From Sphingobacteriia bacterium (lineage in GTDB: Bacteria; Bacteroidota; Bacteroidia; Chitinophagales; Chitinophagaceae), in the NCBI GenBank assembly GCA_017304675.1, contig JAFKLS010000021.1, forward strand, positions 62,001-126,000: a stretch of 64,000 bases of DNA, given 5' to 3'. The position numbers and the translations under genes were made by a program. The notes below the pieces were generated by a model that saw nothing but the letters and a program-made list of their open reading frames with translations, ran no database searches and was not told the origin of the DNA. Below are positions 17,603 through 26,590 of this stretch, piece by piece; position 1 is the stretch's first letter, and each line of letters opens with the position of its first letter.

Positions 17603-17654
17603 TCATTAAAAAAGCCTTATTCCTTTAAAGGAATAAGGCTTTTTTAATGAAAGG
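17603..17654 (-). terminator. Perfect 52-base palindrome, strong terminator
   Basis: Bases 17603-17628 are exactly reverse-complementary to 17629-17654, with no interruption. The core AGCCTTATTCC stem is flanked by A and T runs, giving a U-tract in either direction. It lies 20 bases after the stop of the second Oar-like gene, whose transcription it must end; the first Oar-like gene therefore has its own promoter in 17426-17602. Confidence 0.9.
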
Positions 17655-17674
17655 CTTATTTAAAGTTTATTGAA

Positions 17675-20600
17675 TTAGAAACTGTATTTAAGACCTATTT
17701 GAGAACTCCATCTTGATGTAAAATCAGAAACAGAATAAGGTCTGAACTGATCTTTAACATTAGTAAAATTATTGATGTTAAATTGGAATGCTGGAGTATT
17801 CTTTGTAGGTGCAGTAACAGCAGCGCCATCTCTTTTCTGTGCACCAGATGTAACTACAGAGAATAGTGAGTAAGAGTAGGTAAAGAATCCGTCACCATTA
17901 CCATAAGACCATCCCCATTCTTTATTAAATAAGTTACCAATATTTAATACATCAACAAACAATTGCAGTTTATGCTTGCCAAGCATGAAATCTTGGGCTA
18001 ATCTAAAATCAAAATGGTTTTCCCAAGGTAAATGATCATCATTCCTTTTAGAATTTTTTCCCATATTGTTTTTGATATATGAATTCGCATTAGCAAATGC
18101 TAAGAAATCTGCCCATTGTTGAGATGCCGTTTTTCCGTTAGAAATGTCAACAAGATTGGCTTCAGAAAAATTAGAGGGTATATACGCTAAAGTTGTTGCT
18201 CCTGTAGTACCACCTATACCATAGTCACCTAATATATTGCTTCCAAGTACATATGATAATCTTTGCCCGCTTTGCCCTGTATAGATTAAGCTAATAGTCG
18301 TAGCGAAGTTTTTACCATACTTAAATTGTTTATTAATAAAACCAACCACTCTTGAACCTAAATAATAATTAGAAAATGCAAGATCTGGTTTATTTAAACC
18401 ATTAGTTACCAATGGAGCTCTCCAGTTCGATTGTGCGACTGAAGAGGTTAAATCGTTCGCAGAAGTTGCATAGCCATAAGTATATGCCAATGAACCTGAC
18501 CAACCTTTATACAATGGTTTTTGAAGTTGTACAGTGATATTAAACGCATCACCCATATTTGTATTCCTTAGTTTAAGAACATTACCATAAGTTGTATTGG
18601 TGTATTTTGACCAATATGGTCTTGTTTGCGAACCAATCTGTACAGTAGCATCACCATTATCGCTGATATTTAGATTCGTATAATCAGCATTGTTTAAAGT
18701 TTTTGTATATACTAATTCTAATGATCCAATAAATCCACCAAAAGAATTATCGAATTTCTTATCAAATGCCAAGTTTGTTCTGAAAACCTGTGGATATTTG
18801 AAGTTTTTGTCTATCACATTAATAACAGCACCAGCATTAGAATACGAAGAAGGGATAAAAGCTCCCAAATGTGGATCGCTAGGGTTATAATTGAATTTTA
18901 TGCCATTAGCAGTTATTTGAGCCGCTGTGTAACTTAAGTTTTGAGAAAATACGCCGGTATTAGCAATTTGGTTGGATATCCAAACAAATGGTATACGACC
19001 AGTAAATATACCTGCACCACCTCTGATAACTATTTTACCATCACCATCAACATCATAATTAAATCCTACTCTTGGAGATAAAAGAATTCTCTTTGCCGGT
19101 GTTACATCAGTAGCAACATCATAAGAAGCAAATGCAGTGTTAAATGCAGTATTTGCAGCCGGTACGCTGGATATAACAGGTAAATCAGCCCTTATACCAT
19201 AAGTTAATTTAAAATTTTTAGCCGCTTGCCATACATCTTGTGCATACACGCTAAACTGAGCGGCACTCAAAACTGCCGGTGCTTTATCTGAAGGATCTGA
19301 ACTGGTTGAGAATCCAACAGAATAACCGGTCATACCAGTATTATTGAGAAAATTATTAATGTTATTAGTAGAATTATTTCCGGCATTATAGGTATAAGCA
19401 CCATAAAATCCTTGTAAGAAAAAGTTAGTGCTTTTAAAGAATTCATTATTAGTACCAAATGTTAAAGTATGCTTGTTTAAATACAAGCTGAAGTTATCAG
19501 TAATTGTATAAAAATCCTGATTTAATCCGTTAACTGCTGACGAAAAGTCTGAACCAATGCTGTAAGATATATTTGCAGCAGCAGCCGGGTTGTAATTAGT
19601 TATACTAATATTAGGGAAAGCACTTGTTGTTCTTTTTTCTCTCATGAAAGTACCTGTAATACGAAGCATATTAGATGCTTTAGAAGAGAAAGTGCTGTTA
19701 AGCTCTAATACAACAGAATTGGCTTTACTATCAAATCCATAGCCTGAATTCGAGAAAATTGCTGAAGTAGCGGAACGGCTTAATAAATCCTGATGGCCAT
19801 CCACATGATTGTAACGGAAAGCCAATTTATGTTTATCGCTAATGTTCCAATCTAACCTTCCAAAAAAAGAAGTAGAGTAGTTCTTATTATTAATTGCACC
19901 GAAAGTACCCGGATCATATTTATACGGGCTATTAATCAGAAAATTTCTAATTGCAGTTAAGGTATCAGCATTTACTTTAGAACCAGAACCTGTCACAGTA
20001 GGGTCGTAAGCTAAAGGCACAGATTTATCAAACTTTTCAATATTGGCATAGAAGAACAATTTATTTTTAATAATTGGTCCTCCTAAACTTGCACCAAATG
20101 TTTGATTGGTAAAACTTCCATAATCATTACGGGTAATAGTAGAGTTATATTGAACACTCTTACCAACATAGTTTTGATTTTGATATTGGCCATATATTGT
20201 ACCATGAAATGTATTTGTACCACTTTTCGTAACAGCATTAATACCACCACCAGTAAATCCACCTTGAGTCACATCGTATGGAGACAGTACTAATTGTATT
20301 TCCTGAATCGCTTCAATTGAAATGGGATTCAAGTTTGCCTGACCACCATTTGCTCCATTAGAAGCCAATCCAAATCCATCAGAAGCATTCGCTCCATCAA
20401 TTGCAAATTGGTTATAGCGATTATTTTGACCCGCAAATGAAATACCAGTCGTATTTCCATTCGGTCCGTTATTACCTACTTTTACTTGAGGCATTAATCT
20501 TGCGAAGTCTTGAATACTTCTATTAACTGAAGGGAGCGATTGAATAACTCTGTTAGAGATATTCATTGAAGTTCCTCCATTTTTTTGACTAGCTGGAGCC

Positions 20601-20977
20601 TTTGTTGTTGAAGTAACAACCACGTTGCTTAAATTGGCTTCTGTGCTTTCTAAGGTTAAACCAACAGTAAATGGTTCACCCAACTGCAAATAAACATCTC
20701 CAATTGATCCTGTTTTGTATCCAACATAAGAAACCTTTATTTCATAAGGCCCGCCAACCCTTAAAGCAGGAAGATTTATAGTACCACCTTTTTTACTGGT
20801 AGTCTGATAAATTGATCCTGAAGGCAAATGGGTAGCCTTAATAACTGCACCTTCCAAAAATTCTCCCTTTTGGTTTTTAACGGTACCGTTAATACTACTG
20901 GTTGTAACTTGTGCCATTGCTAATGCCGGCAACACAATTAAAAGGCAAATTGTCCAGATGAGCTTATTTCTCAGCAT
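17675..20977 (-). CDS. Oar-like TonB-dependent outer-membrane receptor (second of two)
   Basis: About 1100 residues from the ATG at 20977 (signal peptide MLRNKLIWTICLLIVLPALA-MAQ); the frame extends to 21046 without a plausible signal. The layout matches its neighbour: carboxypeptidase-regulatory-like domain (INGTVKNQKGEFLEGAVIKA), plug (IQEIQLVLSPYDVTQGGFTG, GINAVTKSGTNTFHG) and a barrel ending in IGLKYSF. Shared phrases such as FAGQ(D/N)(S/N)R(F/Y)N and GGPIIKNKLFFF show the two are paralogues, diverged well beyond recent duplication. Transport ligand is unknown. Each is separated from the other by the 52-base palindrome, so they are probably regulated independently. Confidence 0.9.
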   Translation of the reverse strand: MLRNKLIWTICLLIVLPALAMAQVTTSSINGTVKNQKGEFLEGAVIKATHLPSGSIYQTTSKKGGTINLPALRVGGPYEIKVSYVGYKTGSIGDVYLQLGEPFTVGLTLESTEANLSNVVVTSTTKAPASQKNGGTSMNISNRVIQSLPSVNRSIQDFARLMPQVKVGNNGPNGNTTGISFAGQNNRYNQFAIDGANASDGFGLASNGANGGQANLNPISIEAIQEIQLVLSPYDVTQGGFTGGGINAVTKSGTNTFHGTIYGQYQNQNYVGKSVQYNSTITRNDYGSFTNQTFGASLGGPIIKNKLFFYANIEKFDKSVPLAYDPTVTGSGSKVNADTLTAIRNFLINSPYKYDPGTFGAINNKNYSTSFFGRLDWNISDKHKLAFRYNHVDGHQDLLSRSATSAIFSNSGYGFDSKANSVVLELNSTFSSKASNMLRITGTFMREKRTTSAFPNISITNYNPAAAANISYSIGSDFSSAVNGLNQDFYTITDNFSLYLNKHTLTFGTNNEFFKSTNFFLQGFYGAYTYNAGNNSTNNINNFLNNTGMTGYSVGFSTSSDPSDKAPAVLSAAQFSVYAQDVWQAAKNFKLTYGIRADLPVISSVPAANTAFNTAFASYDVATDVTPAKRILLSPRVGFNYDVDGDGKIVIRGGAGIFTGRIPFVWISNQIANTGVFSQNLSYTAAQITANGIKFNYNPSDPHLGAFIPSSYSNAGAVINVIDKNFKYPQVFRTNLAFDKKFDNSFGGFIGSLELVYTKTLNNADYTNLNISDNGDATVQIGSQTRPYWSKYTNTTYGNVLKLRNTNMGDAFNITVQLQKPLYKGWSGSLAYTYGYATSANDLTSSVAQSNWRAPLVTNGLNKPDLAFSNYYLGSRVVGFINKQFKYGKNFATTISLIYTGQSGQRLSYVLGSNILGDYGIGGTTGATTLAYIPSNFSEANLVDISNGKTASQQWADFLAFANANSYIKNNMGKNSKRNDDHLPWENHFDFRLAQDFMLGKHKLQLFVDVLNIGNLFNKEWGWSYGNGDGFFTYSYSLFSVVTSGAQKRDGAAVTAPTKNTPAFQFNINNFTNVKDQFRPYSVSDFTSRWSSQIGLKYSF

Positions 20978-21140
20978 ACAATTAGGTTTAGTTTTTTGGC
21001 AAAGAAAGCAATTAATCCGTTTCAAATAACAACATAATGTTAACAAATTGAGTTTTTTTGTAAAAACACACTGTTTTACTTATATTTTATCGAATCTGAG
21101 AAAATAACAGGCTATTGAAACTATTCAGGCCCCAGCAATT

Positions 21141-21148
21141 TATCTTTG
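21141..21148 (+). promoter_or_regulatory. -7 promoter element for ribBA
   Basis: TATCTTTG matches TAnnTTTG exactly and lies 24 bases before the ribBA ATG. A clear -33 TTTG at the expected 19-20 base spacing is not visible. No FMN riboswitch consensus is present in this short leader. Confidence 0.5.
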
Positions 21149-21172
21149 CCCCCTAATTAATATTCTACCGCA

Positions 21173-22381
21173 ATGCTTAATAAGATAGAGGAAGGAATTG
21201 AAGCCATAAAGAAAGGCGAAATGGTAATTGTTGTTGATGATGAAGATCGTGAAAATGAGGGGGATTTTATTATTGCAGCCCGTTTTGCAACGCCCGAAGC
21301 CATTAATTTTATGAGCAAGGAAGGAAGGGGGCTTATTTGTGCCGCCCTTACCGAAGAGAGATGCACCCAGCTTGAACTGCATTCAATGGTTCAATCTAAC
21401 ACATCCCTCCATGAAACAGCTTTCACTGTTTCTGTTGACCTGATTAGCCCTGAAACAACCACCGGTATATCTGCTCAAGACAGATCTAAAACCATTTTGG
21501 CATTAATAGACCCTAATATAAAACCAGGCGATCTCGGTCGTCCCGGTCATATTTTCCCTCTAAAAGCCAAAAATGGAGGTGTTTTACGAAGAGCAGGGCA
21601 CACAGAAGCCACGGTTGACCTGGCCAGGCTTGCTGGCCTGGAGGCTGCAGGAGCCCTGGTTGAGGTGATGAATGAAGATGGTTCTATGGCCAGATTGCCA
21701 CAGCTGCTGGAAATTGCTAAAAAGTTTGACCTGAAAATCATTTCTATTAAAGATCTCATAGAGTATCGTTTGCAAAAAGACTCTTTGATAGAGGAAATAG
21801 TACGGGTTGAAATGCCCACCAAATATGGGCACTTTAAACTGGTGGCTTTTAAAGAAAAAATATCTGGCGGAGAACATTTGGCCTTAATTAAAGGCGAATG
21901 GCAAAAAGATGAGCCGGTTCTTACAAGGGTTCACAGCAGTTGTTTTACCGGCGATATTTTGGGTAGTTTCCGTTGCGATTGCGGTGAACAATTGCATGCT
22001 GCCATGCAAATGGTTCAGCAAGAGGGTAAAGGAGTTATATTGTACATGAACCAGGAAGGAAGGGGTATTGGATTGATGAATAAATTAAAAGCCTACCAGC
22101 TTCAGGAAAAGGGAATGGATACCGTAGAAGCCAACCTACAGTTGGGTTTTGGAATGGATGAGAGAGATTATGGTGTTGGTGCTCAAATGTTAAGACATTT
22201 AAATGTTACCCAGTTAAAACTGATGAGCAATAATCCACGTAAAAGAGCCGCATTAAAAGGTTATGGCTTGGAAATTGTTGAAGTAGTACCTATTGAGATA
22301 AAGCCTAATCCTTTCAATGAAAAATATCTACAAACAAAAAGAGATAAATTAGGGCATGAAATTCTGAAGGATAGAGACTAA
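21173..22381 (+). CDS. ribBA: Bifunctional 3,4-dihydroxy-2-butanone-4-phosphate synthase / GTP cyclohydrolase II
   Basis: A 402-residue fusion that makes both precursors of riboflavin. Residues 1-200 are the RibB domain with the acidic metal-binding loop [11 protein letters not shown] (22-32) and the GHTEAT motif (142-147). Residues about 205-402 are the RibA domain: [18 protein letters not shown] supplies the zinc ligands Cys257, Cys268 and Cys270, and NQEGRGIG follows for GTP binding and catalysis. Both active sites look complete. It stands alone; other rib genes are not in the window. Confidence 0.97.
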   Translation: MLNKIEEGIEAIKKGEMVIVVDDEDRENEGDFIIAARFATPEAINFMSKEGRGLICAALTEERCTQLELHSMVQSNTSLHETAFTVSVDLISPETTTGISAQDRSKTILALIDPNIKPGDLGRPGHIFPLKAKNGGVLRRAGHTEATVDLARLAGLEAAGALVEVMNEDGSMARLPQLLEIAKKFDLKIISIKDLIEYRLQKDSLIEEIVRVEMPTKYGHFKLVAFKEKISGGEHLALIKGEWQKDEPVLTRVHSSCFTGDILGSFRCDCGEQLHAAMQMVQQEGKGVILYMNQEGRGIGLMNKLKAYQLQEKGMDTVEANLQLGFGMDERDYGVGAQMLRHLNVTQLKLMSNNPRKRAALKGYGLEIVEVVPIEIKPNPFNEKYLQTKRDKLGHEILKDRD

Positions 22382-22391
22382 CAACTGCTGG

Positions 22392-22425
22392 TTACTGGTT
22401 ACAAGAAAAAACCTGTAACCAGTAA
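22392..22425. terminator. Hairpin between ribBA and the DUF4442 gene
   Basis: A perfect 12-bp stem (22392-22403 with 22414-22425) and 10-base loop lie between the two converging genes. The following sequence has only a weak T-run (TTGTT), so termination strength is uncertain. Confidence 0.5.
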
Positions 22426-22439
22426 TTGTTAACAAATTT

Positions 22440-22922
22440 TCATTTCTTCAATTTTATACTCCAAATAAAAATAAACTCTGCAACAACTTCATTGTTTTCG
22501 TTAAAACCTTTTGAAGTGCATTCTAAAACCTGCCCCTCTCCTGTTGCATAAGCCTCGTCTATGGCTTGCTTAATTTTCAGCCCATCATTGCAGGTAAACC
22601 TAATTCGCCCTACTGCTTTTTTATGAAAAGAGGCCTTCAGGCCCGTAATCAACATACTTACCCCTGGTGTTTTACCATAAATATTGCCGAAACACAATAC
22701 ACCTGTACTTAATTCTGCCGCCATGCTTAATACAGCGAAATAAATTGACCGGAACGGGTTTTTATTAAGCCATTTATAATATACTTCTACCACCGCACCT
22801 TCCTGTTCAAGACTTACTACCTTCAGGCCGGCTACTAATGCCATGGGCAGTTTACTAAATAAAAAAGATTTATACTTAATAGGGTTTTTTATCAGTTCCT
22901 TAAAATTTTCAAAAAAACTCAT
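22440..22922 (-). CDS. DUF4442 hotdog-fold protein (putative thioesterase)
   Basis: A 160-residue protein that I place in DUF4442, a hotdog-fold family related to acyl-CoA thioesterases. Supporting segments are NPFRSIYFAVLSMAAELSTGVL in the central helix region and LKASFHKKAVGRIRFTCNDG with the following strands typical of the hotdog sheet. Activity has not been established for this family, so a thioesterase role is inference. No signal peptide; presumably cytoplasmic. It is convergent with ribBA and divergent from the M1 peptidase, and appears to be a single-gene unit. Confidence 0.75.
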   Translation of the reverse strand: MSFFENFKELIKNPIKYKSFLFSKLPMALVAGLKVVSLEQEGAVVEVYYKWLNKNPFRSIYFAVLSMAAELSTGVLCFGNIYGKTPGVSMLITGLKASFHKKAVGRIRFTCNDGLKIKQAIDEAYATGEGQVLECTSKGFNENNEVVAEFIFIWSIKLKK

Positions 22923-23028
22923 GGCTTGTTTATTTAGTTTAAAAACTGATTGAATATAAAGATTTGTTGTTAATATAATTTTTAAAAAACGTTACCCTCA
23001 TTCTTTTATATTTATCAAAATATTTTCT

Positions 23029-24996
23029 ATGAAGCAATTGAGTCTCCTGTGTTATGCTTTATTTGCTCTGGCAGTAACCCATGCACAAAATACAGACAGC
23101 ACTAAAAAAAGCAAGTACGATCCTCATGTACTTTTCAATCCATTATTTTATCCCTCTTACGGAAATGAATACAGAGGGGCAAATGGCGAGCCGGGCCCCG
23201 CTTACTGGCAAAACAAGGCAGATTATGCTATTACCGCCAGTTTAGAAGAAGCAACACACCAGGTAAAAGGATCTGTTACCATTACTTACAAAAACAATAG
23301 CCCGTTTTCGTTGCCTTATTTATGGCTTCAGTTAGATGAAAACCTATACGATCTTTCTTCAAGAGGCCAGGCAAAAATGCCTGCCACTGGCCGCAGCCGC
23401 TATGGCGATGCAAAGAGTACTTTTGATGGAGGCTACCAGATACAATCTGTAAAAGTAGTGGGCACCAATGGTACCAAAGATGCCAACTATCTAATTAACG
23501 ATACCCGTATGCAGGTAAGGTTGGCCGATGCAGTAAATGCAAAAGGCGGAACAGTTAAATTAAAGATAGATTATACTTATACCGTTCCTGAATATGGCAG
23601 TGATAGAACCGGTATTTTAAAAACCAAGAATGGCGAAATTTTTGCCATTGCTCAATGGTATCCGAGAATGTGCGTTTTTGATGATGTACAAGGCTGGAAT
23701 ACTTTGCCTTACCTGGGTGCTAGTGAGTTTTATTTGGAATATGGTGATTTTGAAGTGAGTTTAACAGTACCCTCTTCTCACATTGTAGTTGCATCCGGCG
23801 AATTATTAAACCCGCAGGATGTATTAACAGCAACCCAATTAAAGAGATTGAATGATGCAAAGCAAAGCGATAAAACCATTATGATCAGGTCAGAGGAGGA
23901 AGTAACTGATGCAGCATCCCGTCCACAACAAGCCACCTGTACATGGAAATATAAGATAACCAATGCAAGAGATTTCTCGTGGGCATCTTCAAAAAGCTTT
24001 ATATGGGATGCAGCAAAAATTAATTTACCAAGTGGCAAAAAAAGCCTTGCTATGAGCGTATACCCTGTTGAAAGTGCCGGTAAAGATGCATGGAGCAGGG
24101 CAACAGAGTACACTAAAGGAAGTATAGAAAATTACAGCAGGCGCTGGTTCGAATTTCCTTACCCATGCGCTTCTAATGTAGCAGCCAATATTGGAGGAAT
24201 GGAGTACCCCGGAATTGTTTTCTGCGGATGGAAGGATAAAAATGCCAGTTTATTTGGTGTTACCGATCATGAATTCGGTCATACCTGGTTCCCCATGATC
24301 GTGGGAAGCAATGAAAGAAAGTTCGGATGGATGGATGAAGGCTTCAACACCTTTATTAATACATTAGCTTCTTACGACTTTAATAATGGTGAATACAAAG
24401 AGAGAAAAACAGATTGGCATGGCATGTCGAAGTACTTATTTAGTGCTTCTGCAGAATCTATCATGAATACACCGGATGCCATGAAAGAAAACAATATTGG
24501 TATTTGCCTGTACCTGAAGCCCGGTTACGGATTAACACTGCTAAGAACCCAGATACTTGATTCAAACCGGTTTGATTATGCTTTTAGAAAATATATAAAC
24601 GACTGGAAATATAAACATCCCACTCCATGGGATTTTTTCAGGGCTATGGAAAATGCCGCAGGAGAAGATCTTGCCTGGTTCTGGAGAGGTTTTTTCTTTG
24701 AAACATTCAAGTTAGATCAGGGTATTAGTAAAGTTGAATACGTAAATAACGATGCCAAAAATGGAGCTGTTATTACTATTGACAACTGGGAACAACTGGC
24801 TATGCCCGTTACCATTGAATATACTACCGTAAGCGGAAAAACAGAAAGAAAAAAATTACCTGTTGAAATATGGCAGAGCACCTCCAGCTGGAAGGTTCGT
24901 TTAAATACCACAGAAGAATTATCGAAAGTGGTGATTGATCCCGATAAAATGTTGCCGGATATTAATGAAGCTAACAATACCTGGAAAGCAAATTAA
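23029..24996 (+). CDS. Secreted M1-family metallopeptidase
   Basis: A 655-residue exported zinc peptidase. The signal peptide is [21 protein letters not shown]. The N-terminal half is the beta-saddle domain of M1 enzymes. The substrate-amine motif appears as GGMEYPG in place of the common GAMEN. The zinc site is HEFGHTW at 414-420 with the third ligand Glu437 in WMDEGFN, the normal HExxH-18-E spacing. M1 enzymes trim N-terminal residues from peptides. With the M28, M20 and PepT genes nearby it suggests active peptide use. Hairpin terminator directly downstream. Confidence 0.93.
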   Translation: MKQLSLLCYALFALAVTHAQNTDSTKKSKYDPHVLFNPLFYPSYGNEYRGANGEPGPAYWQNKADYAITASLEEATHQVKGSVTITYKNNSPFSLPYLWLQLDENLYDLSSRGQAKMPATGRSRYGDAKSTFDGGYQIQSVKVVGTNGTKDANYLINDTRMQVRLADAVNAKGGTVKLKIDYTYTVPEYGSDRTGILKTKNGEIFAIAQWYPRMCVFDDVQGWNTLPYLGASEFYLEYGDFEVSLTVPSSHIVVASGELLNPQDVLTATQLKRLNDAKQSDKTIMIRSEEEVTDAASRPQQATCTWKYKITNARDFSWASSKSFIWDAAKINLPSGKKSLAMSVYPVESAGKDAWSRATEYTKGSIENYSRRWFEFPYPCASNVAANIGGMEYPGIVFCGWKDKNASLFGVTDHEFGHTWFPMIVGSNERKFGWMDEGFNTFINTLASYDFNNGEYKERKTDWHGMSKYLFSASAESIMNTPDAMKENNIGICLYLKPGYGLTLLRTQILDSNRFDYAFRKYINDWKYKHPTPWDFFRAMENAAGEDLAWFWRGFFFETFKLDQGISKVEYVNNDAKNGAVITIDNWEQLAMPVTIEYTTVSGKTERKKLPVEIWQSTSSWKVRLNTTEELSKVVIDPDKMLPDINEANNTWKAN

Positions 24997-25003
24997 TTTA
25001 CCC

Positions 25004-25031
25004 AAAAGCTCACTTTAATAAGTGAGCTTTT
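25004..25031 (+). terminator. Terminator of the M1 peptidase gene
   Basis: A perfect 12-bp stem (25004-25015 with 25020-25031), loop TAAT, followed by ATTTTTTTA: a textbook intrinsic terminator. It sits only 12 bases before the next start codon. Confidence 0.88.
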
Positions 25032-25043
25032 ATTTTTTTATCT

Positions 25044-25499
25044 ATGAAAACAATTCTAACAATTGCAATATTATCATTTTCGGTTACTGTTGCATTGGCA
25101 CAGCCTGAAACAGACGCAATTAAACAAACAGTGAGCAACCTTTTTATTGCCATGAAAACAGGTGACAGCGCCTTATTAAGGTCTTGTTTTACAGATACTG
25201 CTATTCTGCAAACGATCCTGGTGCAAGATCATCAAACAATAATACGGAATGAAACAGTTACCCAGTTTGCTCATACTGTTTCCCGATTACCCAAAGGCGC
25301 AGCAGACGAGCGGATTGTTTTTGGCAATATTCAGCAGGAAGCTTCGCTGGCTACGGTTTGGGCTCCTTACCGGTTTTATTTTCAAAACATTTTCAGTCAC
25401 TGCGGTGTAGATCATTTCGTGCTTATAAAAAGCGAAAACAAATGGAAAATACAGTACCTTATAGATACCAGGAGAAAAACCGACTGTGATGCACCGTAA
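25044..25499 (+). CDS. Exported NTF2-like (SnoaL/DUF4440-type) protein
   Basis: A 151-residue protein with a signal peptide (MKTILTIAILSFSVTVALA-QP). The mature part starts with IKQTVSNLFIAMKTGDSALLRSCFT and continues with ATVWAPYRFYF and DHFVLIKSENKWKIQYLIDT, the helix-then-curved-sheet pattern of the NTF2-like fold. Members bind small hydrophobic ligands or act as isomerases, but no catalytic residues can be assigned here. Two Cys late in the chain could form a disulfide. It lies immediately after the M1 peptidase terminator, so it is probably transcribed separately or by read-through. Confidence 0.75.
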   Translation: MKTILTIAILSFSVTVALAQPETDAIKQTVSNLFIAMKTGDSALLRSCFTDTAILQTILVQDHQTIIRNETVTQFAHTVSRLPKGAADERIVFGNIQQEASLATVWAPYRFYFQNIFSHCGVDHFVLIKSENKWKIQYLIDTRRKTDCDAP

Positions 25500-25527
25500 C
25501 TTACCTACTGCAAAAGGAGGTTTTAGT

Positions 25528-26019
25528 TTATTTTTTTTCTTTCTTTTCCTTTATTGTATCGGTATAACCATTAAAAGAAATTGGCTGCCTGCTATTGAAA
25601 TTAACACTCAAATAAGCGCTGCCATTATCGTATACAGATAGCCGCATATCTCTCACATCAGTTGTATTTACATTGGGTTTAATTACAATTTCATCAGACC
25701 CTTTCTTGCCTTTAGAAATTGTATAGGAAAAATCGGTCATTTCAAAATCAAGCGGGCCGGCTGTTTGCCCTATATTAGCGCTGTAGGCTCGGCCAATATA
25801 AGGCAGGTAAACGGTTATTTTATCTTTTGTTATTTTCATTTCATAGTACCCGTTTACCATTCTGCTACTCATGCTCTGTGGTAAAACGGTTCTTGGCACA
25901 AAAACAAAACGTTGTGCATCAATAGAACCTTTCAAAGGATTGGCTTTTTGGTTTTCCTGGCCTGTGGCAGCTATAATGGTTAAGATCAGTAACTGCACTA
26001 TTAAGAATATTTTTTTCAT
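25528..26019 (-). CDS. DUF4251 exported protein
   Basis: A 163-residue protein from the ATG at 26019, where a signal peptide starts (MKKIFLIVQLLILTIIAATG-QE); the frame opens at 26052 but that extension is unlikely. The core (RFVFVPRTVLPQSMSSRMVN, then YEMKITKDKITVYLPYIGRAY, and near the C-terminus SAYLSVNFNSRQPISFNG) is typical of DUF4251, a Bacteroidota family of periplasmic beta-sandwich proteins without known function. It has a highly basic C-terminal tail (IKEKKEKK). Monocistronic and convergent with the NTF2-like gene. Confidence 0.8.
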   Translation of the reverse strand: MKKIFLIVQLLILTIIAATGQENQKANPLKGSIDAQRFVFVPRTVLPQSMSSRMVNGYYEMKITKDKITVYLPYIGRAYSANIGQTAGPLDFEMTDFSYTISKGKKGSDEIVIKPNVNTTDVRDMRLSVYDNGSAYLSVNFNSRQPISFNGYTDTIKEKKEKK

Positions 26020-26247
26020 AACGAAAAGATTTTTATAACCAATATTAAACAATTACTTTGCCAAAGCACCACATGTTCTAAGTTAGCAAAATACTAATTA
26101 TAAAATACCTACCTTTACCCCGTTAATTTTTGAGTTTATCAGCATTTTGTAATTGAACGAATTTATCTGCTACGCATTTTCTGCTAATAGTTAGTCTTCT
26201 TTACTTGGCCGTTTTCTCAAGTATTTTTTATTCAAATTCATGTACAC

Positions 26248-26541
26248 ATGAACATTTATGTTTCAAACTTAAGTTTTAATGTAGAAGATGACGACTTAAG
26301 AGGTTTTTTTGAAAGCTACGGAGATGTAGCTTCTGCAAAAGTTATTATGGACAAATTCACCAACCGCAGCCGTGGTTTTGGATTTGTTGAAATGAGTGAC
26401 GATGAAGCCGCAAGAAAGGCAATTGCCGAATTGAATGGTGGATTGGTTGAGGGTCGTGCCATTAATGTAATGGAAGCAAGACCTCGTGAAGACAAGCCGG
26501 CACAGAAACGCTCTTTCAGCAAGAGTAATAACCGTTGGTAA
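26248..26541 (+). CDS. RNA-binding protein with one RRM domain
   Basis: A 97-residue protein that is almost entirely one RNA recognition motif. RNP2 is IYVSNL (residues 3-8) and RNP1 is RGFGFVEM (about 42-49), with the aromatic residues used to stack on RNA bases. The short tail (REDKPAQKRSFSKSNNRW) is basic. Such small bacterial RRM proteins resemble cyanobacterial Rbp proteins and are often cold-regulated; their targets are unknown. The 228 bases between it and the DUF4251 start code for nothing obvious and could include a long 5' leader. Confidence 0.92.
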   Translation: MNIYVSNLSFNVEDDDLRGFFESYGDVASAKVIMDKFTNRSRGFGFVEMSDDEAARKAIAELNGGLVEGRAINVMEARPREDKPAQKRSFSKSNNRW

Positions 26542-26555
26542 AAACAACCGCATTA

Positions 26556-26587
26556 AAAAAAGCCTCAGCAATTGCTGAGGCTTTTTT
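26556..26587. terminator. Bidirectional terminator between RRM gene and clpB
   Basis: A perfect 32-base palindrome (26556-26571 with 26572-26587): A-run, GCCTCAGCAA, its complement, T-run. It serves both converging genes. Confidence 0.88.
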
Positions 26588-26590
26588 GTT

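Noticed and set aside
21047..21172. Possible FMN riboswitch before ribBA
   Set aside because: The leader after the -7 element is only about 25 bases and lacks the RFN consensus.
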